Assembly: GCF_003438995.1 (NCBI RefSeq)
Contig: NZ_QSUN01000003.1
Location: 62,001 to 126,000 of the forward strand
DNA: 64,000 bases
Origin: Bacteroides sp. OM05-12
Lineage (GTDB): Bacteria; Bacteroidota; Bacteroidia; Bacteroidales; Bacteroidaceae
Reading direction: 5' to 3'
In this document: positions 45,487 to 54,520 of the stretch, in pieces
Position numbering within the stretch: position 1 is the first letter of the stretch
Layout: each line of letters opens with the position of its first letter
Translations under genes and position numbers: made by a program
Notes under the pieces: generated by a model
Databases searched by the model: none
Seen by the model: only the letters and a program-made list of their open reading frames with translations
Told to the model about the DNA's origin: nothing

Positions 45487-48400
45487 TTAGAATTTAACAG
45501 ATGCACCAAACATATATGTACGAGCAGAAGGATATACACCATAATCAAGCCCATTTAAACCCACTTCAGGATCTAATCCCGAATAATTAGTTATCGTACA
45601 AAGATTATCGAAGCTAACATAAAGACGTAATGCTTTAATTTTCGCTTTACTTGTCCATTGCTGCGGGAACGTATATCCGAAAGTCAAGTTCTTCAACTTA
45701 GCATAAGAACCGTTCTCCAACCAACGAGTCGATGCCCGGGAATTATTATTCGGATCAGCATAAATAGCACGTGGCATTGAAGTGCTGGTACCTTCCCCTT
45801 TCCATCTTTCCAAAGTTGAAGCTAACTGATTATATGTACTGTTCATACTTTCATGGCTGGCTCTGACTCCATTCCATACCTGATTTCCCAAAGCACCTTG
45901 AAAGAATATACTTAAATCGAAGTTTTTATAACTGAAGGTATTGTTAAATCCAAAGAAACAATCAGGTGACGGATTACCGATTACAGTACGGTCCAAATCA
46001 TTTATACTTCCGTTTTTATCTACATCCACAAACCACATATCACCGGGAGAAGTATTTTTATAAGGGTTATGAGAAGCTTTATCCGCAGCACGATTCTCCA
46101 TTACCGGACCAGTAAAGACTTCATCAAGCGTCTGATATACTCCTCCTAATTTGTAACCATAGAAAGAGTTAATAGACTCTCCTTCGCGAATAAGACTTAC
46201 TCCGTTTAAGATTTCAGGCCCTCCGATAGAAACAACTTCATTATGGTTGAAACTCATATTCAAATTGGTTTCCCATTTAAATTCTCCTATAAAATTCTTA
46301 GTATTAATAGTAAACTCAAAACCTCTATTCAATACTTTACCAATATTTACCGGAGGCCAATCACCTTGTTCCAAAGAAGTACCACTGGTTTGAGGTACCG
46401 GTTTCTTTGTGAGCATATCTATCGTATTTTTCTTATAAAAATCAATATTTGCAACGATGCGATTCTGCAAAAAGCCTATATCAATACCTACATTATATTG
46501 CTCCACAGCTTCCCATCTTATAGATGGATTAGACAACAAATACGGATAAATCAAATCCACTAAATTAGATTCAAAGCCACGTTGGGAACCAAAATTATAA
46601 ACACCGTTTACGCTCAATTTATCTGCAAATGTATAAGATCCGATATGTTGATTACCGGTCTGTCCATAACCAGCCCTAAGTTTCAATTGGGAAATAGGTT
46701 TCACATCTTGCATAAAAGATTCATTGGCTACATTCCATGCAGCAGCAAAAGATGGGAAAAAGCCAAAACGATTATCTTTTCCGAACTTAGAAGAACCGTC
46801 GGCACGAAAAGTTGCAGTCAACAGATAACGATCATCAAAAGAATAATGCAAACGTGTCATGTATGACATTAATGCCCACCGTAAAGAGTTACCACCAACA
46901 TCCGTAGCTTTGGTTGCGTTATCCAATTCAGTCGTAAGTTCGCTGGCACGTCCTGACCCTGCTGCGGAAACGGATTCTTTCTTATATTCCTGATAAGACG
47001 TACCAACCATTGCATTCAATTTATGCTTTCCAAAAGATCTATCATAGTTCAAAATATTATCCCACAAATATAATTGCTCATAAACGGAAGCAATTGACTG
47101 CATCGTATTCTTCGACTCATTCATCCCCCATTTGTATTTAGGTATGTATGAGTTATTATAATCATATCCTAATTCAGCTCCTCCCGTTGTTTTAAATTTC
47201 AAACCTTTGATGATTTCCCATTCAAGAGATATATTAGACAACATACGAAAGCCTTTCATCCGGTAACTTTGTTCGTTGATAATAGCCACTGGGTTGAGTG
47301 CATTACCATTCCACTCGGCATTACCCGTAGGACCTGCATATTCTCCGTTTTCATCTTTTATCGGAATAGACGGAAGAATACGCATCGCATTTTGAATTAC
47401 CGTTCCGACCGGTTGATTGCGTCTGTTTTCCGCACTTAAATTTACATTTGCTCTAACCGTTACATTGGAAGCTATTTTGGAAGAAATGTTTGATTGTAAA
47501 CTCAGACGTTCAAAGGAAGAGTTTTTCATAATACCATCCTGAGTATAATACCCTAAAGAAGTGGCGTGACTTATTTTTTGATTTCCTCCCAGAATAGAAA
47601 GATTTACTTTCTGCATCGGTGCAGTATGGAATATAGCATCCGTCCAATCAGTACCAACACCCAAAGACTCAGGATCGGCAAATGCTGGATTCAAAGAATA
47701 CTCAGGTCCCGCATTGGTACGCATCTCATTATGCAAAGCGGCATATTGCGCTGCATTCATCATCTTATATGTCTTTGCAGAATGCTGTATGCCATAACTA
47801 TAATCAAAATTAATTTCCGTATGGCCTTCTTGCGCTTGCTTAGTCGTAACCATCACGACTCCATTGGCACCTCGTGAACCGTAGATGGCTGTAGCCGAAG
47901 CATCTTTTAAAACGTCTATGGACTCCACATCATTAGGATTCAAATACCACATGCCTGCACTAACCGGAACTCCATCTATAACATATAAAGGAGAAGCATC
48001 ATTGATAGTACCGAGTCCACGTACAAGAATGGAGACATCTCCACCGGGAGCACCGGAGTTTTGTACAACCTGAACACCGGACATTTTTCCGGCAATAGCT
48101 TGCATAACATTTGATGTTGCATTTTTGGTGATTTCAGATGATTTGACTGAAGAAACCGCACCTGTAACATCTTTCCTTTTCATCGTTCCGTACCCCACTA
48201 CTACCACTTCATCCAAAGTCTCAACATCCTCTTTCATTACTACATTAATAAATGTTTTATCAGAAACACTCACTTCGGTAGTAACGTATCCTATATAAGA
48301 AAAAACCAATACAGGACGTTGCCCTTTGACTTTCAGTGTAAAATTACCGTCCAAATCAGTAATGGTAGCATTATTAGTTCCTTTTTGGGAAACAGTTGCG

Positions 48401-48627
48401 GCAATAACAGGTAATCCATCTTGCCCTTTCACCGTACCTTTTACCGTTTGTTCTTGTTGTGTTACATGCATGACTCCCATTGTACTACCCTCACTCGGAT
48501 TGTCAGTAATACCAGTTGCATGAACAGCAATTGGAGAGATAAGAAACATCGCAGTCCCGATAAGCAAAGTATGCTTCATGCGACTTTTACATAGATACTC
48601 TGTTTTCATATTCATTGTGTTTTTCAT
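45487..48627 (-). CDS. SusC/RagA-type TonB-linked outer-membrane transporter
   Basis: A TonB-dependent transporter of 1046 residues from the ATG at 48627. A TTG at 48651 extends the frame but is a poor start, and a later ATG (MKHTLLIGTAMFLISPIAVHA) would also leave a signal peptide. The order is signal, carboxypeptidase-like domain (TVKGTVKGQDGLPVIAATVS), TonB-box/plug entry (DEVVVVGYGTMKRKDVTGAV, NVMQAIAGKMSGVQVVQNSG) and a beta-barrel ending in YMFGASVKF. It imports oligosaccharides with the SusD partner downstream. A shared operator motif lies about 110 bases upstream of the start. Confidence 0.94.
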   Translation of the reverse strand: MKNTMNMKTEYLCKSRMKHTLLIGTAMFLISPIAVHATGITDNPSEGSTMGVMHVTQQEQTVKGTVKGQDGLPVIAATVSQKGTNNATITDLDGNFTLKVKGQRPVLVFSYIGYVTTEVSVSDKTFINVVMKEDVETLDEVVVVGYGTMKRKDVTGAVSSVKSSEITKNATSNVMQAIAGKMSGVQVVQNSGAPGGDVSILVRGLGTINDASPLYVIDGVPVSAGMWYLNPNDVESIDVLKDASATAIYGSRGANGVVMVTTKQAQEGHTEINFDYSYGIQHSAKTYKMMNAAQYAALHNEMRTNAGPEYSLNPAFADPESLGVGTDWTDAIFHTAPMQKVNLSILGGNQKISHATSLGYYTQDGIMKNSSFERLSLQSNISSKIASNVTVRANVNLSAENRRNQPVGTVIQNAMRILPSIPIKDENGEYAGPTGNAEWNGNALNPVAIINEQSYRMKGFRMLSNISLEWEIIKGLKFKTTGGAELGYDYNNSYIPKYKWGMNESKNTMQSIASVYEQLYLWDNILNYDRSFGKHKLNAMVGTSYQEYKKESVSAAGSGRASELTTELDNATKATDVGGNSLRWALMSYMTRLHYSFDDRYLLTATFRADGSSKFGKDNRFGFFPSFAAAWNVANESFMQDVKPISQLKLRAGYGQTGNQHIGSYTFADKLSVNGVYNFGSQRGFESNLVDLIYPYLLSNPSIRWEAVEQYNVGIDIGFLQNRIVANIDFYKKNTIDMLTKKPVPQTSGTSLEQGDWPPVNIGKVLNRGFEFTINTKNFIGEFKWETNLNMSFNHNEVVSIGGPEILNGVSLIREGESINSFYGYKLGGVYQTLDEVFTGPVMENRAADKASHNPYKNTSPGDMWFVDVDKNGSINDLDRTVIGNPSPDCFFGFNNTFSYKNFDLSIFFQGALGNQVWNGVRASHESMNSTYNQLASTLERWKGEGTSTSMPRAIYADPNNNSRASTRWLENGSYAKLKNLTFGYTFPQQWTSKAKIKALRLYVSFDNLCTITNYSGLDPEVGLNGLDYGVYPSARTYMFGASVKF

Positions 48628-48690
48628 TATTACAATCAACTTAAATTTCAATTAAACAAAAGAATTATGGTTAGCATTGAATGACGAATG

Positions 48691-48757
48691 TAAAATTACA
48701 GTTAAACGACATACGTTCTTTCCATCATTTTAGCTGATTATTATGATATCTTACCAT
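48691..48757 (-). promoter_or_regulatory. SusC promoter with putative AraC operator
   Basis: The minus strand has TAATTTTA (48691-48698), a near match to TAnnTTTG. Forty-two bases upstream of it lies the 13-base motif TAAGATATCATAA (48741-48753), inside a 24-base block (48734-48757). That block matches the block before the isomerase-kinase operon at 54444-54467 in 21 of 24 positions, with the same 42-base spacing. The site is partly palindromic (GATATC centre). Confidence 0.65.
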
Positions 48758-48814
48758 AATAAGCTTTCCCATTCCTATTTATTGATATTATTCCAATATC
48801 TTATTAAAGAATTC

Positions 48815-50245
48815 CTATTTCAACAGACGCGGCTTACCACCCTTACGCCAATATTCCTCAATCTTTTCCAAAGAAACTCCTTTCGTTTCCGGAACATAGA
48901 AGTATCCCCATATAAGTGCCGCAAAAGCTATTACTGCATAGAACCAGAAAGCACCTGCCGGATTCCCAAGATTCTCACCTTCCACATATATCTCCGTACC
49001 TTCTATCGTAAAAGCATGAACTATTTTGAAGAAAGTAAAAGACACAATACTATTAAAGAACCATACAGATAAAGAACCCAAAGAAGAGCCCAAACCTCTT
49101 AGTTTCTGAGGAAAGATCTCGGAAATGATAAGCCAACCCAACGGACCTATACTGATGGCATAGAACGCCACATAAAAGAAAACCAATATAATAGACAACC
49201 ATTTACCCATTTCGCCAAGCGAACCGGAAAATGCAAAGCAAATCCCAAGTAAGACTAACGAGATAGTAATTCCCGTTAAACCGGTAAAAAAGAGTTTGCG
49301 CCGCCCCAATTTATCAACAAAATAAACCGAAACAATCGTAAAAAGCAGATTTATCACTCCTACTCCTACTGAAGCCCCAATAGCAGACACTGTTCCCTCA
49401 AATCCCGCCATTAAGAAAATCTTGGGGCTATAATATATTACGGTGTTAATTCCGACAAACTGCTGGAAGAACATAATGCCGACACAAATTATCACAGCAT
49501 TACGCAACCACGGTTTAAACAGTTCACGATAACTGGATTTTTCTTCGCGGCTTTTAGATACCTCATCCTTGATTGCTTTGAAAGCCTCATCTCTTACCTT
49601 CGGAGATTCAATTCTCGACAGGATAGCCAAGCTTTCCGATTCTCTGCCACGGCTCATCAACCAACGCGGAGTTTCCGGCATATAAATCATACCGACAAAT
49701 AAAATGATTGCAGGGATTACACCCACATAGAACATTGGACGCCAACAATCCATTTTACTGTCATCAGCGAAAAACAAATCAGAAAGATAAGACACCAATA
49801 CTCCGATAGTTATCATCAATTGAAACATGGAGACCAAAGCTCCGCGTTTCTTTGTAGGAGAAATTTCCGCTATATATAAAGGTACGGCAAAAGAAGAGAC
49901 ACCGATAGCAACTCCCAAGAATAAACGCGAAGCTATAAGATGATAAACATCAGGAGCAAATCCCGACCATAATGCACCAATGGCGAAAATAACAGCCGAA
50001 GCCAATATTACTTTCTTACGTCCTAACGTATCCGTTACTTTTCCGCAAAACAGTGCTCCAAGAATAGCTCCGCATAAACCGGAAGCTGTGACAATTTCAA
50101 TCATATTATTGTCTATTCCAAAATCTTTCTGGAAGAAAGGAATAGCTCCGGAGATTACACCGGTATCAAAGCCAAACAGAAGTCCGCCTGTTGCTGCAAC
50201 CACTGCGATAATATAAATCAACTTACTATTATACTCTGTTTTCAT
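48815..50245 (-). CDS. MFS sugar:H+ symporter (XylE/GalP-like sugar porter)
   Basis: A 476-residue inner-membrane transporter with about 12 helices and the complete sugar-porter signature set: GGLLFGFDTGVISGA, DTLGRKK, RLFLGVAIGVSSFAVPLYIAE, PETPRWLMSRGRESE, QQFVGINTVIYYSP, VDKLGRRKLF and C-terminal VPETKGVSLEKIEEYWR. The family moves free hexoses or pentoses with protons; the sugar cannot be read from sequence. It follows the cupin isomerase gene by 36 bases and is probably the last gene of the 54364-48815 operon, feeding the adjacent ROK kinase with monosaccharide. Confidence 0.92.
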   Translation of the reverse strand: MKTEYNSKLIYIIAVVAATGGLLFGFDTGVISGAIPFFQKDFGIDNNMIEIVTASGLCGAILGALFCGKVTDTLGRKKVILASAVIFAIGALWSGFAPDVYHLIASRLFLGVAIGVSSFAVPLYIAEISPTKKRGALVSMFQLMITIGVLVSYLSDLFFADDSKMDCWRPMFYVGVIPAIILFVGMIYMPETPRWLMSRGRESESLAILSRIESPKVRDEAFKAIKDEVSKSREEKSSYRELFKPWLRNAVIICVGIMFFQQFVGINTVIYYSPKIFLMAGFEGTVSAIGASVGVGVINLLFTIVSVYFVDKLGRRKLFFTGLTGITISLVLLGICFAFSGSLGEMGKWLSIILVFFYVAFYAISIGPLGWLIISEIFPQKLRGLGSSLGSLSVWFFNSIVSFTFFKIVHAFTIEGTEIYVEGENLGNPAGAFWFYAVIAFAALIWGYFYVPETKGVSLEKIEEYWRKGGKPRLLK

Positions 50246-50281
50246 GGTAATTAAATTATGACTGGTTACTAATTCTCAAAT

Positions 50282-51061
50282 TTAAGGCTCATACCTTTCC
50301 CATACCTCTTTTTTAAGTTCCGGCCGGGGAACGTATAAGAATGTATCCGGGTTCTTCTCAAAAGTTGTATAAATGGATTCACCTTTTACAATGCCAAGCG
50401 ATGAATAATCCGCAGGAGATTTACAAATCAGCTTTGATTCTTCATACAAGGGATTTGCTTGCCATTCAATTTCATTCTTTTCGTTAAAGACAGGAAACCA
50501 TGCAATGCCTTTATGCTTGCGAACGCCCTCATATTCAAAGCCATAATCACGATCACACCAAGCGCCGAAAGTCAATGGCTTATCCGGATTAGCGCTAATT
50601 GTAGCATGTGCCCAGTATGGAGGAACAATTACAACATCTCCGGGACGGGCATAAACAGCAAAACAACGTCCGGGATTATCTTCCGCATATTCCTGCATAT
50701 AAATAATAGCTTCACCCGACCATATTTCATATACTTCCGGAGTAGACCAATGACTAAACTTGGATATCCAATGAATATGTCCCTGACTGCGTATAGGTTC
50801 TTTTCCTAATTTTCCGGCAGCATAGGTCACTACTCCATATAAAAGATGCATATCTTTCAATAATTCAGCATGAATCTTTTTACCGACATCCATCGCTATT
50901 GCATAAACCACTTCGGGCCCTTCACAATCAGGATCTGACAAACTTTTACGAATGTCTTTCAAATATCTGTTCTCAACCTGAGGCCCAAAAACATCGGTGC
51001 CATAGACAAACCCCATCGGATTTGTCGTAGGCTCTATATTAAAACCGGGATTAAATTTCAT
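50282..51061 (-). CDS. Cupin-type (archaeal-like) glucose-6-phosphate isomerase family protein, larger paralogue
   Basis: A 259-residue cytoplasmic cupin. The metal-binding set typical of cPGI is present: RSQGHIHWISKFSHWSTPEVYEIW-type motif 1 (two His and Glu) and GDVVIVPPYWAHATIS as motif 2 (His). The N-terminus adds about 60 residues (TDVFGPQVENRYLKDIRKSL) not found in the small cPGI, and the C-terminus is longer too. It sits between the PMI-like gene (11-base gap) and the sugar porter (36-base gap). With a second, shorter cPGI in the same operon, this copy may act on a different sugar phosphate or epimer. The reaction is inferred from fold and context. Confidence 0.72.
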   Translation of the reverse strand: MKFNPGFNIEPTTNPMGFVYGTDVFGPQVENRYLKDIRKSLSDPDCEGPEVVYAIAMDVGKKIHAELLKDMHLLYGVVTYAAGKLGKEPIRSQGHIHWISKFSHWSTPEVYEIWSGEAIIYMQEYAEDNPGRCFAVYARPGDVVIVPPYWAHATISANPDKPLTFGAWCDRDYGFEYEGVRKHKGIAWFPVFNEKNEIEWQANPLYEESKLICKSPADYSSLGIVKGESIYTTFEKNPDTFLYVPRPELKKEVWERYEP

Positions 51062-51072
51062 TGTAGTACAAA

Positions 51073-52848
51073 TTAAGCGTTATGTTTAACGAAAGCTTTA
51101 ATGGTAGCGCATTGCTTTCCTTCGGACTCTCCATAAGGACGGATTGTATATTCTTTTATTGACTCCGGAATAATGAAAGTCTCTGCGTAATGAACCACAA
51201 AAGGTTCAAACTTTCCTTCGGGGCTCTCTACTATCGTTTCCCTGCCTTCCACCAGATTCAGAACATTCACACTACCATCCGTTTTATGCAGAACAGGCAC
51301 TGTAAACCAATGGCGACGAGTTTCAATAAATTCGTTTTCATGCAAACCTGTCCGTTCCTCTTTCCAGCCTTGCCCTTCTCCTACCGTTTCAATATGGTTA
51401 AATATTTCTTTCTTTACCCATGATTCGGTACGATTCCACTGAATGACTTCCTTTCCATGCTTTATGTTGATTGGACGCGGACGACCATCCAGCCCCAAGC
51501 GTCCCCAATCCCAAAGTTTAAAAGTAAAGATATAAGGAGTGGCACTGATTTCAAGCACCATTCCATTTGTTCCGGAACAGTGTATAGTACCTGCCGGTAT
51601 CAGCAAGTGATCGTGTTTCTTGACAGCATAATGGCCTACATATTTCTCAGCATCAAAGTTTCCGCTCTCCTGCGCTTCATTAAGCGCATTAATCATTTCA
51701 TCCGGATGGATGTTTTCTTTCACGCCTAAATAAACAGTAGCATCTTCCGTCGCATCCAGCATATAATAGCTCTCGTCTTGCGTATAGTGCATACCGAACT
51801 TTTCCTGTATATATTGTGTTAAAGGATGCACCTGTAAGCTCAGGTTCCCTCCCCCCATCGTATCAAGAAAATCAAAACGGATAGGGAACTCGTCACCGAA
51901 GCGTCCATATACCGGATTACCTAACAAACGTGCCGGATAAGCAAATACGAGGTCGATAGAAGGGATCTCAAAACGGACATTTCCAAATCCCAAATAAAGG
52001 CTATTCTCCTCCGGCACACAGTCAAAGCACCATGCAAAGTTGGCTGTATTCCGGTCAAGGTCGCATACTTCTTTCATCCATTGTCCACCCCACGGTCCCG
52101 GATCAAAGAAAGGAACCACTCTAAACGGAGTTTGAGAGGCTTTTTCCAATCCTGCCCATACAGCTTTTCCCGTAGCCATTTTAGGAGTGCCGGCGATATT
52201 CGTATCCAGCACATAATCCCATTCTCTCATCAGTTTCTTTTTGAAACGGTCACAGATGCGCCAGTCAACAAAGAAGGCTCTCTTATATTGCAAAGAAGCA
52301 CGTTCTTCTTTATTCTCAACACCAACATTGGATATTTCATTTCTACGAAAACGCATCTGTATTTCCCAACGGGCCATATCGGCATAAACAAGCAAGTCAT
52401 ATACTTGCTGCACATAAGCCGCCCCGACTCCATAGACAAAAACGACACCTTCTTTGACCGCAGCTACTTTGGAACGAAGTTCAGCCAGCTTCTTCCCATC
52501 AAAATAACAATCCATATTCAGACGAGTCATATAGCCAAATATCTCATCGTCTGTGATGTCTTGCTTCAAGATAGCGTTAATCTCATCGGAAGATAACATG
52601 GCGTCTGCCGAATAGAACCAATGGGATGCAGGGAAACGGGCTTGCAAGGAAACGACTACTTCTTCATCCAACACCCCCTGATAACATTCTAAAACTACCA
52701 CCTTTACCTTTTCGTTGATTTTCATCAAGTCCCGGTTCAGGCACTCCGCAATAGCATCCCAACCAGTATAGCACTCTCCATCCGTGCCCGGCACATTTAC
52801 TACCGGATATTTATCATAATTAGATGTATGATTATAATATTTGTTCAT
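51073..52848 (-). CDS. Mannose-6-phosphate-isomerase-like protein fused to a degenerate kinase-like domain
   Basis: A 591-residue two-part protein. Residues about 230-591 match class I phosphomannose isomerase: NLSLQVHPLTQYIQEKFG and ESYYMLDATEDATVYLGV, DHLLIPAGTIHCSG, and LWDWGRLGLDGRPRPINIKH, with QVHP, the AGTIH His and WGR as family landmarks. Residues 1 to about 215 resemble a uridine/pantothenate-type P-loop kinase (VFVYGVGAAYVQQVYDLLVY, ADMARWEIQMRFRRNE). They have no Walker A glycine-lysine motif; the corresponding strand reads KVVVLECYQGV. Family PMIs interconvert mannose-6-P and fructose-6-P using zinc. Its start overlaps the ROK kinase stop by 17 bases, so translation is coupled. 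Confidence 0.75.
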   Translation of the reverse strand: MNKYYNHTSNYDKYPVVNVPGTDGECYTGWDAIAECLNRDLMKINEKVKVVVLECYQGVLDEEVVVSLQARFPASHWFYSADAMLSSDEINAILKQDITDDEIFGYMTRLNMDCYFDGKKLAELRSKVAAVKEGVVFVYGVGAAYVQQVYDLLVYADMARWEIQMRFRRNEISNVGVENKEERASLQYKRAFFVDWRICDRFKKKLMREWDYVLDTNIAGTPKMATGKAVWAGLEKASQTPFRVVPFFDPGPWGGQWMKEVCDLDRNTANFAWCFDCVPEENSLYLGFGNVRFEIPSIDLVFAYPARLLGNPVYGRFGDEFPIRFDFLDTMGGGNLSLQVHPLTQYIQEKFGMHYTQDESYYMLDATEDATVYLGVKENIHPDEMINALNEAQESGNFDAEKYVGHYAVKKHDHLLIPAGTIHCSGTNGMVLEISATPYIFTFKLWDWGRLGLDGRPRPINIKHGKEVIQWNRTESWVKKEIFNHIETVGEGQGWKEERTGLHENEFIETRRHWFTVPVLHKTDGSVNVLNLVEGRETIVESPEGKFEPFVVHYAETFIIPESIKEYTIRPYGESEGKQCATIKAFVKHNA

Positions 52849-53794
52849 AATACTTTTCTTTTTTAATTGTTGATAGTGTATAAGAAATTCCTAAAAGCGC
52901 GGCATTGTCTCCCAATAAAGACGGCTTGATTTTCACTTTATATTCCGGAGCCCACACCAAACGATCTACCCGTTCCTTTATATAAGGCAGGATTATATCC
53001 GCACTACGCATTATACCTCCGCCCATTACTATAATCTCCGGATCATACGCATGAATATAATTGATGATAGCCGCAGCCCATACGTCCATACACTCTTTGC
53101 ACAAAAGGGTCGCTTCCGCTTCTCCTTGTCGCATTAAACCAAATAAGGTTTTGAAATCATAGTGAGTCGCCTTTACTTTATATTCATTACTGATTTTAGG
53201 ATGTGTGCGAATAATTTCCGGCAGGAAAAAAGAGGAAGCCATTGCCTCGACACAACCTATATTCCCACATGTACAACGCCTGCCCCGATAGTCGACAATG
53301 ATATGTCCTCCTAACGAACCGGCCTGATAATGGTTGCCGTTTATTATGCGTCCATCCAAAACAACTCCGGTACCGATACCCGTACCAATCGTCATCATTA
53401 CCATATTCCGGCAATCTTTTCCTGCACCGAAGTGCCATTCTCCGGCCAACGCCAAACGAGCATCATTATCAATGATAAAAGCAACTTCCCAATTCTTATA
53501 AACCCAAGAACTGAGGTCTATATCACAAGCATCATCATACTTGTCATTGGTAGAAGTAACCTTCTTCTCCTTCGGATTCACCATGCCGGGAAAAGCCAAT
53601 CCTACACCGGAAAACTCTTCTTTCGGCACTTTCCACTTACTCAGCAATCTATTTATTATGGCTTCCATAGATGCCAGATTGCTGCCCAAGCCATCGGTTT
53701 CGGCCGGAAATGAAGTGAACTCAAGTATTTCATCCCCTTTGACCAAACCTATCTTGATAATCGTGCCCCCCAAATCTATCGCTATACAATACAT
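52832..53794 (-). CDS. ROK family sugar kinase (probable glucokinase)
   Basis: A 320-residue cytoplasmic kinase. It has the phosphate-binding IDLGGTIIKIGLV at the N-terminus, NDARLALAGEWHFGAGKD with the catalytic Asp, and TIGTGIGTGVVLDGRIING. The ROK zinc site is visible as GGHIIVDYRGRRCTCGNIGC, followed by VEAMAS. ROK kinases phosphorylate glucose or related hexoses at O6. It lies six bases after the small cPGI gene and overlaps the PMI-like gene by 17 bases. Kinase plus isomerases and a sugar porter make hexose entry into glycolysis the likely job. Confidence 0.9.
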   Translation of the reverse strand: MYCIAIDLGGTIIKIGLVKGDEILEFTSFPAETDGLGSNLASMEAIINRLLSKWKVPKEEFSGVGLAFPGMVNPKEKKVTSTNDKYDDACDIDLSSWVYKNWEVAFIIDNDARLALAGEWHFGAGKDCRNMVMMTIGTGIGTGVVLDGRIINGNHYQAGSLGGHIIVDYRGRRCTCGNIGCVEAMASSFFLPEIIRTHPKISNEYKVKATHYDFKTLFGLMRQGEAEATLLCKECMDVWAAAIINYIHAYDPEIIVMGGGIMRSADIILPYIKERVDRLVWAPEYKVKIKPSLLGDNAALLGISYTLSTIKKEKYYEQIL

Positions 53795-53800
53795 CGCAGA

Positions 53801-54364
53801 CTAGATTAAATGAGGAGTACCATCTACATCGACTAATCTGGCAGAGAAACCTTTTTCTGCAATCTCACCATAATTATGACCTGCATCCGAAGGCCAGCAT
53901 GCTGCAAATGAAAACAGCGTGCTTCCCACATTCGCCATTCGATGTGCCACTCCGCCCGGAATATAGTGCAAGCTACCGGGAAATACCCGTTCTGCCCATA
54001 CATTACGCTGCTCATCCATCAGAATAAGCATACCTTCACCCTCTAGTCCCCAATAATACTCGGCACGGTCAATATTAGCATGATAATGTCCTTTAGTCAT
54101 CATATACTCATTGCCTACTTTACCCGGATAGAGGTAAGTAATACCAAAATACAATCCGCCGGGGGTACCTTCTTTCTCCGGCAAAAAACTACTTACTTCA
54201 TAAGCCAATTGATTCCGGGGCATTTTCTCAAATGCCTCTACATCGGCAAAAATGCCCTTCAAGTCGGCAATTTTTCTGGATACCTTACAGACTCCACGTC
54301 CCACTAAATTCTTATCGGTAAAGAACAGTTCCGGAAAGATAATTCCTTTATTCTCCATAGTCAC
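53801..54364 (-). CDS. Cupin-type (archaeal-like) glucose-6-phosphate isomerase
   Basis: A 187-residue protein close in size and motifs to the archaeal cupin phosphoglucose isomerase (cPGI). It has YLYPGKVGNEYMMTKGHYHA with the two His of the metal site, RAEYYWGLEGEGMLILMD with the ligand Glu, and LHYIPGGVAHRMANVGS with the last His. It converts glucose-6-P to fructose-6-P and is unrelated in fold to the common PGI enzyme. It is the first gene of the leftward operon; a -7 element (TACCTTTG) lies 37 bases upstream and an operator-like motif lies upstream of that. Confidence 0.85.
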   Translation of the reverse strand: MTMENKGIIFPELFFTDKNLVGRGVCKVSRKIADLKGIFADVEAFEKMPRNQLAYEVSSFLPEKEGTPGGLYFGITYLYPGKVGNEYMMTKGHYHANIDRAEYYWGLEGEGMLILMDEQRNVWAERVFPGSLHYIPGGVAHRMANVGSTLFSFAACWPSDAGHNYGEIAEKGFSARLVDVDGTPHLI

Positions 54365-54400
54365 CTATATTTTAAGATTTTACATTTAATTCTCTGAGAA

Positions 54401-54467
54401 CAAAGGTAGGTCATAAGAACAAGCGTACTGTTTCCTATTTTCCCCGATAATTATGATATCTTATCAT
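54401..54467 (-). promoter_or_regulatory. Promoter and putative AraC operator of the isomerase-kinase-porter operon
   Basis: TACCTTTG on the minus strand (54401-54408) is a good -7 box. Forty-two bases upstream lies TAAGATATCATAA (54451-54463), within a 24-base block (54444-54467) shared with the SusC promoter. Location just upstream of the expected -33 region fits an AraC-type activator site, and no strong TTTG -33 box is present, as expected for an activator-dependent promoter. Confidence 0.7.
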
Positions 54468-54520
54468 TTATATAGATGCGTAGATTTAAATTGGTAATAT
54501 TCCAGAATGAAAGGTTAGAA

